From Firmicutes bacterium CAG:194 (GTDB taxonomy: Bacteria; Bacillota; Clostridia; Lachnospirales; Lachnospiraceae): a stretch of DNA of 22,863 bases. The position numbers and the translations under genes were made by a program. Positions 1 through 7,581 of this stretch are shown here, in pieces. How positions within the stretch are numbered: the first letter of the stretch is position 1; every line of letters begins with the position of its first letter. The notes beneath the pieces were generated by a model that made no database searches, was not told the origin of the DNA, and saw only the letters and a list, made by a program, of their open reading frames with translations. The DNA lies in contig HF995222.1 of NCBI GenBank assembly GCA_000432915.1, positions 11,535 through 34,397 of the forward strand. Direction: 5' to 3'.

Positions 1-451
1 TGTTCAGCAGGGAAAGCACCTGCTCCATTTCCGCATCCGTTACGTTTTCCGCCTTGCAGACACCTGTGCAGCCTTCTCCGACAAGCGCCGGTGTGTTTGG
101 CATACATCTGACAAGTTTGACTTCTTTTCCAAACAGCTCTGTCAGCCACGCGATCGTTTTGCCCGGCGCAATAGAAACGACGATTGTCTCCGGCTTCACG
201 GCGTCCTTAATGTGCCCGATCACGTCCGGATACATCTGCGGTTTAACTGCCAGAAACAGGATATCAGCCTGCCCGGCCACTTCTGCATTATCCTTGCAGC
301 CGATGATCCCGAATGCATCCTCTGCTTTCTTCACAGTTTGCTCTGTTCTTGCTGATCCGAGTATATCCTTTGCACTCACGATCTCCTGTTTGATCATTCC
401 GCCGATCATGGCAGTTGCCATGTTTCCTAGTCCGATAAATCCTATCTTCAT
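1..451 (-). CDS. proC: pyrroline-5-carboxylate reductase, C-terminus cut by window edge
   Basis: ProC reduces 1-pyrroline-5-carboxylate to proline with NAD(P)H, the last step of proline synthesis, in the cytosol. About 150 N-terminal residues are present; the family is usually near 265, so the dimerisation domain lies outside the window. The protein opens MKIGFIGLGNMATAMIGG, the glycine-rich turn of an N-terminal Rossmann fold, and continues with ILFLAVKPQ, a VVSIAPG stretch and VRCMPNTPALVGEG, the conserved substrate-side loop of ProC. The ATG at 451 is preceded by AAAGGAG at good distance, which settles the start. It is the last of a run of minus-strand genes (dnaE, pfkA, rRNA methyltransferase, proC), 81 bp after its neighbour; I saw no terminator or clear promoter in that gap, so read-through is plausible. 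Confidence 0.93.
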   Translation of the reverse strand, partial: MKIGFIGLGNMATAMIGGMIKQEIVSAKDILGSARTEQTVKKAEDAFGIIGCKDNAEVAGQADILFLAVKPQMYPDVIGHIKDAVKPETIVVSIAPGKTIAWLTELFGKEVKLVRCMPNTPALVGEGCTGVCKAENVTDAEMEQVLSLLN

Positions 452-532
452 TTTCCCGCTCCTTTTCCACCGGTTTCTTTTTCCTGTACCGCTCTGCGTT
501 ACATCCGGTAAATACCTGTTCAATATCAGTTT

Positions 533-1309
533 CTAGTTGTTCTGTCTCTTTGCCTCATACATTAAAATCGCTGCGGAAACAGCCGCATTTAATGATTCCA
601 CCTGCCCTTCCATCGGAATCCTTATCTTACACATAGCAAGTGCCGCGATCTCATCGGAAAGTCCATTCCCTTCATTCCCGATCAGAAACGCTGTTTTTGC
701 ACTGTAGCACTCCTGTGTATAGCTGTTTTTCCCCTGCAGATGCGCTGCATAGGTCTGTATACCGGCAGCGTGCATTTTCTCTATCACCGCTTTCAGATCC
801 TCTACATAACAAAACGGAACTCTGTAAACAGATCCCATTGTGGATCGAATTGTCTTGGGATTGAACATGTCTGCTGTCTTTTTGCTCATGATGACGGCTG
901 TAATGCCTGCGCCTTCTCCCGTCCGCAGCATCGTGCCCAGATTGCCCGGATCCTGGATATCCTCCAGCACCAGAAATGTACCGTCTCTGCCAAGCAGCTC
1001 GCCCAGGTCATAGGGCGGCTGCCTGAGGACGCATAACACGCCCTGCGGCGTTACGGTATCACTCATTTTAGCAAAAACATCGTCGCTGACTTCCTCATAA
1101 GGTACGGAAAGAGTTTCCAGCAGCTTACTTTGTTCTTTTTTTTGCAAAAAGGAGGTCGATACATAGACCTCCTTTAACAGCTCCTTTGGCGCTTCCTTTG
1201 CCATCCGGATCCCTTCTACCACGAAAAGCTGCTCCGTGCGGCGCGCTTTTGCTTTTGTGACCAGCTGGCAGACATGTTTGATCTTACTATTAGATGATGA
1301 CGTGATCAT
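533..1309 (-). CDS. TrmH/SpoU-family RNA 2'-O-methyltransferase
   Basis: A 258-residue SPOUT-class enzyme expected to transfer methyl from SAM to a ribose 2'-OH of rRNA or tRNA. The N-terminus (about 1-95, ITSSSNSKIKHV then LFVVEG) matches the L30e-like SpoU substrate-binding domain. The catalytic knot domain carries all three motifs: LEDIQDPGNLGTMLRT (about 116-130, with the conserved Asn123 and Arg129), FLIGNEGNGLS (208-218) and IPMEGQVESLNAAVSAAILMYE (231-252). Length is normal for the family. AAGGA lies 6 nt before the ATG. The gene starts 12 bp after the pfkA stop, so the two are probably co-transcribed. The exact RNA target (tRNA G18, 23S G2251 or another site) cannot be read from the sequence, so no gene symbol is given. 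Confidence 0.92.
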   Translation of the reverse strand: MITSSSNSKIKHVCQLVTKAKARRTEQLFVVEGIRMAKEAPKELLKEVYVSTSFLQKKEQSKLLETLSVPYEEVSDDVFAKMSDTVTPQGVLCVLRQPPYDLGELLGRDGTFLVLEDIQDPGNLGTMLRTGEGAGITAVIMSKKTADMFNPKTIRSTMGSVYRVPFCYVEDLKAVIEKMHAAGIQTYAAHLQGKNSYTQECYSAKTAFLIGNEGNGLSDEIAALAMCKIRIPMEGQVESLNAAVSAAILMYEAKRQNN

Positions 1310-1321
1310 AATATTCCTTCT

Positions 1322-2296
1322 CTACATAGAAAGTATTCTACTAACGCTGTATTCGTAGTCGTCAATATCCTTTTGCATGGCGAGTGCTTCATCGATATCA
1401 AAATCTACGAATTTACCGCCCTGATGACCGACAACTCTGTTTGTCTTTCCTTCGCAGAGAATGTCTGCTGCATAAGCACCCATGATAGATGCATAGAAAC
1501 GATCCTTACAGGTCGGATTACCGCCACGCTGCATGTAACCTAAGATCGTTGCTCTTGTCTCGATACCGGTTGCGGCTTCGATCCGTCTTGCCATGGATGT
1601 AGAGTGCCCGATGCCTTCCGCATTGATGATAATGTGATGCGTTTTACCATGCTTACGGTTGTTAATGATATTGTTGATGATATTCTGCTCGTTATAATCG
1701 TATTTCTCAGGCAACAGAATATCCTCCGCGCCATTGGCAACACCACACCAGAGTGCGATATAACCGGCGTTTCTACCCATAACCTCAATGATACTGCAAC
1801 GCTCGTGAGAAGAGGAAGTATCTCTTACCTTATCGATCGCTTCCATTGCTGTGTTGATCGCTGTATCAAATCCGATCGTATAATCCGTACATGCAATATC
1901 CAGATCGATCGTTCCAGGCAGACCGATCGTATTGATGCCCTGTTTGGAAAGAGCCTGCGCACCGCGGTAAGAACCGTCACCACCGATCACGACAATACCG
2001 TCAATTCCATGCTTACGACAGATCTCCGCACCCTTCTGCTGTCCTTCCGGAGTCCGGAACTCCGTACATCTGGCTGTTCCAAGTATTGTTCCACCCCGCT
2101 GGATCGTATCGGATACGTCCTTTTTCTGCATATCTATAATCTCTTCATTTAACAGTCCCTGATAGCCTTTTTTAATGCCCTTGACATTGACACCGTTGGC
2201 AATCGCCTTACGGACCACCGCACGGATAGCTGCATTCATGCCCGGTGCATCGCCACCGCTTGTCAGAACACCAATTGTTTTGATTTCATTTGCCAC
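1322..2296 (-). CDS. pfkA: ATP-dependent 6-phosphofructokinase
   Basis: PfkA phosphorylates fructose 6-phosphate to fructose 1,6-bisphosphate, the committed step of glycolysis. The frame is open to a GTG at 2323, but a perfect AGGAGGA (2304-2310) sits 7 nt before the GTG at 2296, giving a 324-residue protein starting MANEIKTIGVLTSGGDAPG; this start is preferred. Nucleotide-site motifs LTSGGDAPGMN (11-21) and IGGDGS (104-109), with Gly rather than Asp in GGDGS and Gly in LPGTID, indicate the ATP- rather than PPi-dependent type. MGRNAGYIALW follows. The usual TIDNDI catalytic loop reads TIDLDI here (Asp131, Leu132, Asp133): both aspartates are kept but the Asn is replaced by Leu. It lies between dnaE and the methyltransferase on the same strand and has its own promoter. 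Confidence 0.96.
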   Translation of the reverse strand: MANEIKTIGVLTSGGDAPGMNAAIRAVVRKAIANGVNVKGIKKGYQGLLNEEIIDMQKKDVSDTIQRGGTILGTARCTEFRTPEGQQKGAEICRKHGIDGIVVIGGDGSYRGAQALSKQGINTIGLPGTIDLDIACTDYTIGFDTAINTAMEAIDKVRDTSSSHERCSIIEVMGRNAGYIALWCGVANGAEDILLPEKYDYNEQNIINNIINNRKHGKTHHIIINAEGIGHSTSMARRIEAATGIETRATILGYMQRGGNPTCKDRFYASIMGAYAADILCEGKTNRVVGHQGGKFVDFDIDEALAMQKDIDDYEYSVSRILSM

Positions 2297-2303
2297 TTGC
2301 TTA

Positions 2304-2310
2304 TCCTCCT
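2304..2310 (-). promoter_or_regulatory. ribosome binding site that fixes the pfkA start
   Basis: On the minus strand AGGAGGA is followed after 7 nt by a GTG at 2296. The upstream GTG at 2323 has no such site and would place this Shine-Dalgarno sequence inside the coding region. Confidence 0.85.
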
Positions 2311-2327
2311 GTCTGTTTTGCACTATT

Positions 2328-2356
2328 ATTGTATTATTTTTTTGTTACTATTGCAA
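2328..2356 (-). promoter_or_regulatory. sigma-A-type promoter in front of pfkA
   Basis: Read on the minus strand, TTGCAA (2351-2356) is separated by 17 bp from TACAAT (2328-2333). It lies in the 68-bp gap after dnaE and would start transcription near 2321, about 25 nt before the GTG. It suggests pfkA can be expressed independently of dnaE. Called from sequence only; A/T-rich DNA gives such matches by chance. Confidence 0.55.
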
Positions 2357-2364
2357 TATTTCTG

Positions 2365-5300
2365 TTATAAAACCTTTATATTGTCTTTTCCGAACGCTGC
2401 ACTTAATCTTTCAAGAAGTGTTTCTTCTATATGAATGTTCTGGTTCGGCGGCAGAAGTTTCTGCACGCGCTCCTTCTTGCAGACGATCAGCACAGAATCC
2501 TTTCCTTCCGAGCCTTTTAAAAGCTCTGTCAGTTGATCCGCCTGCTTCAGATAGCTGTCTTTATCCGCAAAACCGATCGCCAACCGGCGCGGCATTTCAT
2601 CAAACCTGCTGATCACGGAACCGATCAGCTTGCCATCCTTTTCATCCTCCAGTTGTACACGCCCCTGTACAAAAATCTTTCCGTCCACCTCCAGACGGCT
2701 CTGATTTCTCTCATAATCCCGTGGGAAAATGACCACCTCAATGCTGCCATACAGATCTTCGATCGTCAAAAACGCCATGATCTTATTATTCTTTGTATAT
2801 TTGATCTTTTTATCCGTTAAGATACCACCGATCACGACCTCTTTTCCGTCAGTTACCTTTGGCTCACCAGTCTCTTCATCCCTGTAAAAATCAGACGTTT
2901 TTGCTGTGATCCTGCGTTCCAGAAACGTTTTATACTCTTCCAGCGGATGCCCACTGATATAAAAACCGACCACTTCTTTTTCATACGCCAGAAGCTCCTG
3001 CCTGTCAAATTCTCCCACGTCCGGAAGCGGCGTATGGAAATCGCTTTTCTCTTCTTCTCCCACCAGATCAAACAGGCTCATCTGTCCGACAAGATTATTC
3101 TTTTTATCCTTTACAAGCCGGTCTACCAGTCCGGCATATACAAACATCTTCTGTTTTCTGGTGCCCGGCAGGGAATCAAACGCACCTGCCTTGATCAGAT
3201 TTTCGATCACGCGCTTATTGATATCAAGCTCACTCGTTCTTGTGATAAAATCTTCCAACGTTTTATAGTTACCGTTTGCTGCCCGCTCCGCAACAATGCC
3301 TTCGATAACCGGTCTGCCCACGCTCTTTAACGCGGTCAGGGCAAAACGGATCTTGCCATCCTGCACAGAGAAGCCTGCCAGACTGTAATTCACATCCGGT
3401 GGCAGTATTTCGATCCCCATGCTTCTGCAGCTCATGATATACTCCGTTACCTTTGCTGAGTTGTCTATAACTGACGTCATAAGCGCTGCCATAAATTCAA
3501 GCGGATAATAATATTTCAAAAAGGCTGTCTGGTAAGAAACAACCGCATAGCATGCTGCATGCGACTTGTTAAACGCATACTTGGCAAAATCCATCATTTC
3601 TTCATAAATGTGATCTGCCACCGCTTCACTGATCCCGCGGCTGATACAGCCCGGAACGCCTTCCTCCGGGTTACCGTATACAAAGTTAGCCTTTTCTTTC
3701 TCCATGACTGCCTGTTTTTTCTTACTCATGGCACGTCTGACCAGATCGCTTCGTCCCAGCGTATATCCGCCAAGTTCCCGCACGATCTGCATAACCTGCT
3801 CCTGATAGACGATACAGCCGTAGGTCGGCGACAGGATCGGCTCTAGGAGTGGTGTTTCATACGTAATGGATTCCGGATTGTTTTTACCCTTGATATAACG
3901 CGGGATAAAATCCATCGGTCCCGGACGATATAGCGAAATACCGGCAATGATATCCTCCAGACTCTGCGGCCGGAGTTCCTTCATGAAGTTCTTCATTCCC
4001 CCGCTTTCCAGCTGGAACACGCCATCCGTCTTTCCCGTTCCGATAAAATCAAGCACCTTGGGATCATTGTAGTCAATGTTACCCATGGATAACTCTTTTC
4101 CCGTATCCTGTCTGACAAGATCAACTGCATCTTTGATGACCGTCAGTGTCCGCAGTCCCAGAAAGTCCATCTTTAAAAGTCCGAGTTCTTCGATCGTTGT
4201 CATCGTGAACTGCGTTGTGATGGAACCATCCGATCCTCTGGACAGCGGTACAAATTCCTCCGCCGGTTTCTGGCAGATTACGACACCTGCCGCATGCATG
4301 GAAGTATGCCTCGGTAAACCTTCCAGCTTCATACACATGTCCAGCAGATTTTTCACCTGTTCCTCTGTATCATATCTGCTGCGGAGCTCCGGATTCATAT
4401 CCAATGCTTTCTGCAGGGTAATATTCAGTTCGTTCGGAATCATTTTGGCAAGCGTATCGCCAAAGCTGTACGGCAGATCCAGCACACGTGCCACATCACG
4501 GATCACACCCTTTGCAGCCATCGTACCAAAGGTAACGATCTGCACCACCTTGTCTGCTCCGTATTTGCGTCGTACGTAATCGATGACCTCCTGCCTTCTT
4601 TCATAGCAGAAATCAATATCGATATCGGGCATGGACACACGCTCCGGATTCAGGAATCGTTCAAAAAGCAGGTTATAGCGGATCGGATCAATGTCTGTGA
4701 TCTTCAGACAGTAAGAAACGATCGCCCCCGCGGCGGAACCTCGTCCCGGTCCTACAGGGATTCCGTTTTCTTTTGCATAGTTGATAAAATCCCATACGAT
4801 CAGGAAATAATCCACATATCCCATTCTCCGGATTGTAGACAGCTCATAGTCCAGACGTTCCTTTAATGTCCCATCATCATCCGGATAACGTTCCTTCAGA
4901 CCGTCCATGCACAATTTATTTAAGTATGTCCAGGAATCATAGCCCTGCGGCACTTCAAATTTTGGCAGCTTTGTTACGCCAAATTCTATTTCGACATTAC
5001 AACGCTCCGCGATCTTATGTGTGTTTTCCAAAGCCTCCAATGCATAAGGGAACAGCTCTTTCATCTGCTCTTCACTCTTGATAAAATACTGTCCGCCTTC
5101 ATAACGCATGCGGTTTTCATCCGTTACGACTTTGCCGGTCTGGATGCAGAGCAGGATATCATGCGCCTGTGCATCTTCCGCCCGTGTATAATGCACATCG
5201 TTCGTTGCCACAAGGGGAATATCAAGCTCTCTGCTCATGGAAAGGAGCGCCGCATTGACTGTCTGCTGCATTGGAATGCCATGATCCTGCAGCTCCAGAA

Positions 5301-5814
5301 AATAGTTGCCCTTTCCGAAACAGTCCTGATATTTGAGCGCCGCCTGCTTTGCCTCTTCGATCATACCCTTTTCTATGTATCGCGGCACTTCGCCTGCCAG
5401 ACAGGCTGACAGAGCAATAATACCCTCATGAAACTCACGCAGTACTTCCATATCAACACGTGGCTTATAGTAATAGCCTTCTGTGAAGCCGCGGCTTACG
5501 ATCTTCATCAGGTTGGCATAGCCCTGGTTGTTCTCGGCTAACAAAACAAGATGATGGTATCTTTCTTCTCCGCCTGTCAGCTCTTTATCAAAGCGGGAGT
5601 TGGGTGCCACATACACCTCACAGCCCAGGATCGGTTTGATGCCTTCCGCTCTTGCAGCTCTGTAAAAATCGATCACACCGTACATAACACCATGATCGGT
5701 GATCGCCACTGAATCCATGCCCAGCTCTTTTACCCGTTTCACACACTCTTTAATTTTATTGGAACCATCCAGCAGACTGTACTCTGTATGGACATGTAAA
5801 TGCGTAAATGCCAT
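2365..5814 (-). CDS. dnaE: DNA polymerase III alpha subunit, DnaE type
   Basis: Replicative family C polymerase, 1149 residues. An N-terminal PHP domain (about 1-270) keeps its metal-site motifs: HLHVHT (5-10), TDHG (39-42), GCEVY (64-68), RYHHLVLLA (85-93), SACLAGE (136-142) and NDVHY (205-209). The palm has VGPGRGSAAG (354-363) and MPDIDIDF (395-402), whose Asp397 and Asp399, with Asp550 in LLKMDFLG, fit the catalytic triad. The helix-hairpin region and a C-terminal OB fold (VVIGGILTDKKIKYTKNN, later VFVQGRVQ-like IFVQGRVQL) follow. There is no inserted exonuclease domain, so it is DnaE and not PolC; Firmicutes normally have both. GAGG lies 5 nt before the ATG. The adjacency of dnaE and pfkA resembles the dnaE-to-pfkA region of other Firmicutes. 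I see only weak promoter matches between this gene and metK. Confidence 0.97.
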   Translation of the reverse strand: MAFTHLHVHTEYSLLDGSNKIKECVKRVKELGMDSVAITDHGVMYGVIDFYRAARAEGIKPILGCEVYVAPNSRFDKELTGGEERYHHLVLLAENNQGYANLMKIVSRGFTEGYYYKPRVDMEVLREFHEGIIALSACLAGEVPRYIEKGMIEEAKQAALKYQDCFGKGNYFLELQDHGIPMQQTVNAALLSMSRELDIPLVATNDVHYTRAEDAQAHDILLCIQTGKVVTDENRMRYEGGQYFIKSEEQMKELFPYALEALENTHKIAERCNVEIEFGVTKLPKFEVPQGYDSWTYLNKLCMDGLKERYPDDDGTLKERLDYELSTIRRMGYVDYFLIVWDFINYAKENGIPVGPGRGSAAGAIVSYCLKITDIDPIRYNLLFERFLNPERVSMPDIDIDFCYERRQEVIDYVRRKYGADKVVQIVTFGTMAAKGVIRDVARVLDLPYSFGDTLAKMIPNELNITLQKALDMNPELRSRYDTEEQVKNLLDMCMKLEGLPRHTSMHAAGVVICQKPAEEFVPLSRGSDGSITTQFTMTTIEELGLLKMDFLGLRTLTVIKDAVDLVRQDTGKELSMGNIDYNDPKVLDFIGTGKTDGVFQLESGGMKNFMKELRPQSLEDIIAGISLYRPGPMDFIPRYIKGKNNPESITYETPLLEPILSPTYGCIVYQEQVMQIVRELGGYTLGRSDLVRRAMSKKKQAVMEKEKANFVYGNPEEGVPGCISRGISEAVADHIYEEMMDFAKYAFNKSHAACYAVVSYQTAFLKYYYPLEFMAALMTSVIDNSAKVTEYIMSCRSMGIEILPPDVNYSLAGFSVQDGKIRFALTALKSVGRPVIEGIVAERAANGNYKTLEDFITRTSELDINKRVIENLIKAGAFDSLPGTRKQKMFVYAGLVDRLVKDKKNNLVGQMSLFDLVGEEEKSDFHTPLPDVGEFDRQELLAYEKEVVGFYISGHPLEEYKTFLERRITAKTSDFYRDEETGEPKVTDGKEVVIGGILTDKKIKYTKNNKIMAFLTIEDLYGSIEVVIFPRDYERNQSRLEVDGKIFVQGRVQLEDEKDGKLIGSVISRFDEMPRRLAIGFADKDSYLKQADQLTELLKGSEGKDSVLIVCKKERVQKLLPPNQNIHIEETLLERLSAAFGKDNIKVL

Positions 5815-5970
5815 AATTTCCTCACGATTTGTCTTTTATTCAATAGTAACCGGTCAGATATCCAATATATGTATATGTGACTCTTTTCTGCACCGGCTGT
5901 AAAACAAAGTGCTATTATTCATTAGTATACACGTTCCGGCGTTTTCAAACAATAAAAATAATAAAGGTGC

Positions 5971-5998
5971 GCATCTTTGCAAGCTTGCTTTTCCTGTA
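5971..5998. repeat. 28-bp dispersed repeat, copy 1
   Basis: GCATCTTTGCAAGC-T-TGCTTTT-C-CTGTA matches 16288-16315 at 26 of 28 positions in the same orientation. It contains the palindrome GCAAGCTTGC. Both copies lie just beyond the intrinsic terminator of a minus-strand gene (metK here, relQ at the other site), in otherwise non-coding DNA. The function is unknown. Confidence 0.75.
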
Positions 5999-6004
5999 CA
6001 GTAA

Positions 6005-6034
6005 AAAAGATGGAAGCAACCGAAATTGCTTCCA
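6005..6034 (-). terminator. intrinsic terminator of metK
   Basis: On the minus strand a 9-bp stem TGGAAGCAA / TTGCTTCCA (6011-6034) is followed after a short ATC by six T residues. It starts 51 bp past the metK stop. Plus-strand T residues on the other side could make it bidirectional, but no plus-strand gene ends here. Confidence 0.85.
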
Positions 6035-6084
6035 CCTTTTTATATACTAGTAATAATTCATACTCACATGAGCAAAGTTGCATT

Positions 6085-7272
6085 CTACAAGTATGCTTTC
6101 AGCGCATCTACCTTGTCCAGCTTCTCCCAAGGCAGATCCAGATCGTCTCTGCCAAAGTGTCCGTAAGCTGCTGTCTGCTTATAGATCGGGCGTCTCAGGT
6201 CAAGCATCTTGATGATACCGGCAGGTCTGAGATCAAAGTTCTCGCGGATGATCTCTACAAGCTTCTCATCGGAAAGCCTGCCTGTTCCGAATGTATCAAC
6301 CATTACGGAAGTCGGCTGTGCAACACCGATCGCATAAGAAAGCTGGATCTCGCATTTTTCTGCCAGACCTGCTGCCACGATATTCTTCGCTGCATATCTT
6401 GCTGCATATGCTGCACTTCTATCAACCTTTGTACAGTCCTTACCGGAGAATGCGCCACCGCCGTGTCTTGCATATCCGCCGTAAGTATCCACGATGATCT
6501 TACGTCCTGTCAGGCCTGCATCACCGTGAGGTCCACCGATGACGAAACGACCTGTCGGATTAATGAAATACTTGGTATCTGCGTCCAGAAGCTCCTTTGG
6601 CAGGATCGGATCAAATACATATTTTTTGACATCCTCATGGATCCGTTCCTGCGATACGTCCGGGTCATGCTGTGTGGAAAGTACAACTGCTTCCAGGCGG
6701 AGCGGCTTTCCGTTTTCATCATATTCTACGGAAACCTGGCTCTTGCCATCCGGGCGGAGGTAAGGCAGTGTACCATCCTTACGAACCTTTGTAAGCTGAC
6801 GCGCCAGCTTGTGTGCCAGACTGATCGGGTATGGCATATATTCTTCTGTTTCATTTGTTGCATAACCGAACATCATACCCTGATCGCCTGCACCGATAGC
6901 TTCCAGCTCCTCGTCAGACATTTTGTTTTCCTTAGCTTCGAGTGCCTTGTCAACACCCATCGCGATATCAGCAGACTGCTGATCCAGTGCTACCATAACT
7001 GCGCAGGTATCTGCATCAAAACCAATCTTACCGCGGTTATAACCGATCTCATCTACTGTTTCGCGTACGATCTTCTGTACATCCAGATGTGCCTTTGTTG
7101 TGATCTCACCTGTTACCAGTACAAAACCTGTACAGCAGCATGTTTCACATGCCACACGGCTCATCGGATCCTGCTCCATGCATGCATCCAGAATGGCATC
7201 GGAAATGGCATCGCAGACTTTGTCAGGATGTCCTTCTGTAACAGATTCTGAAGTAAATAAACGTTTGTCCAT
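6085..7272 (-). CDS. metK: S-adenosylmethionine synthetase
   Basis: MetK makes SAM from ATP and methionine. The frame reaches an ATG at 7290, but AAGGAGG lies between that ATG and the one at 7272, 5 nt upstream of the latter, so the protein is 395 residues starting MDKRLFTSESVTEGHPDKVCD. Diagnostic motifs are EGHPDKVCDAISDAILD (13-29) for the ATP/methionine site, the GAGDQGMMFGYATNET signature and the phosphate-binding loop GGGAFSGKD. Length is typical. It is monocistronic by appearance: its own promoter (7478-7506), a SAM-I riboswitch with attenuator in the leader, and a terminator after the stop. Feedback control by its own product is therefore directly visible. A long open frame on the opposite strand is a shadow of this gene. 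Confidence 0.97.
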   Translation of the reverse strand: MDKRLFTSESVTEGHPDKVCDAISDAILDACMEQDPMSRVACETCCCTGFVLVTGEITTKAHLDVQKIVRETVDEIGYNRGKIGFDADTCAVMVALDQQSADIAMGVDKALEAKENKMSDEELEAIGAGDQGMMFGYATNETEEYMPYPISLAHKLARQLTKVRKDGTLPYLRPDGKSQVSVEYDENGKPLRLEAVVLSTQHDPDVSQERIHEDVKKYVFDPILPKELLDADTKYFINPTGRFVIGGPHGDAGLTGRKIIVDTYGGYARHGGGAFSGKDCTKVDRSAAYAARYAAKNIVAAGLAEKCEIQLSYAIGVAQPTSVMVDTFGTGRLSDEKLVEIIRENFDLRPAGIIKMLDLRRPIYKQTAAYGHFGRDDLDLPWEKLDKVDALKAYL

Positions 7273-7291
7273 TTTGTCCTCCTTTGACATT

Positions 7292-7318
7292 AGAAAAGTC
7301 CGCTTGAAACAAGCGGAC
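7292..7318 (-). terminator. SAM-controlled attenuator terminator of metK leader
   Basis: A 9-bp perfect stem GTCCGCTTG / CAAGCGGAC with a 3-nt loop (7298-7318) is followed by TTTTC, 20-26 nt before the metK start. Its 5' arm GTCCGCTT (7311-7318) can instead pair with AAGAGGAC (7333-7340), the 3' strand of aptamer helix P1 plus two bases, at 7 of 8 positions. That is the expected antiterminator: SAM stabilises P1, frees the terminator arm and stops transcription. Confidence 0.88.
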
Positions 7319-7335
7319 CAATAAACATAGAAGTC

Positions 7336-7433
7336 CTCTTATTGTTCGATAGCTCGCTCAGGTTGGCACCTTCCCGATAGGGGGTTGCCGTGGCTTCACA
7401 GGTCCTCTGTACCTCCACCACTCTGAATAAGAG
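7336..7433 (-). promoter_or_regulatory. SAM-I (S-box) riboswitch aptamer
   Basis: On the minus strand helix P1 is closed by CTCTTATT (7426-7433) and AATAAGAG (7336-7343). Between them the S-box signature is clear: AGAGTGGTGGAGG, then ACCTGTGAAGCCACGGCAAC and AAGGTGCCAACCTGAGCGAG. These match the conserved core of the SAM-I class. With the attenuator downstream this is a transcriptional OFF switch for metK. Confidence 0.95.
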
Positions 7434-7477
7434 AAATTTACCAATATGAAGTTCTACGTGACTACATTGCTATAGCT

Positions 7478-7506
7478 ACTATACGGCAGAATACAGGCGC
7501 CGTCAA
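7478..7506 (-). promoter_or_regulatory. metK promoter
   Basis: On the minus strand TTGACG (7501-7506), 17-bp spacer, TATAGT (7478-7483). Transcription would begin near 7471, leaving about 38 nt before riboswitch helix P1 and a leader of about 200 nt before the metK start. Confidence 0.8.
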
Positions 7507-7541
7507 GTGGAATTTTTATCATCTTCTACTCGTTTGCAACT

Positions 7542-7581
7542 AAATACATACTTCGTATGTACCCGGTTTTCTTCCCTGCTA
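7542..7581. repeat. 40-bp hairpin repeat, copy 1 (degenerate)
   Basis: The stretch runs from AAATACATACTTCGTATGT through CGGTTTTCTTCC to GCTA and aligns with 13849-13888 in the same orientation, differing at a handful of positions. The core is a short stem ACATAC/GTATGT around TTC, with compensatory A-T pairs where copy 2 has G-C. This copy touches the stop codon of the Eis-like gene. Confidence 0.6.

Noticed and set aside
1604..2152. 182-codon plus-strand frame over pfkA
   Set aside because: Antisense shadow of a fully conserved gene, with no ribosome binding site or recognisable domain.
5815..5970. dnaE promoter
   Set aside because: Several partial matches (for example TTGAAA or TTTACA with poor or mis-spaced -10 partners), but none with both good hexamers at 16-18 bp; not called.
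5977..7251. Open frame of 424 codons on plus across metK
   Set aside because: It mirrors metK, starts at a TTG without a ribosome binding site, is unusually Cys-rich and shows no domain; metK has a riboswitch, promoter, ribosome binding site and full motifs.
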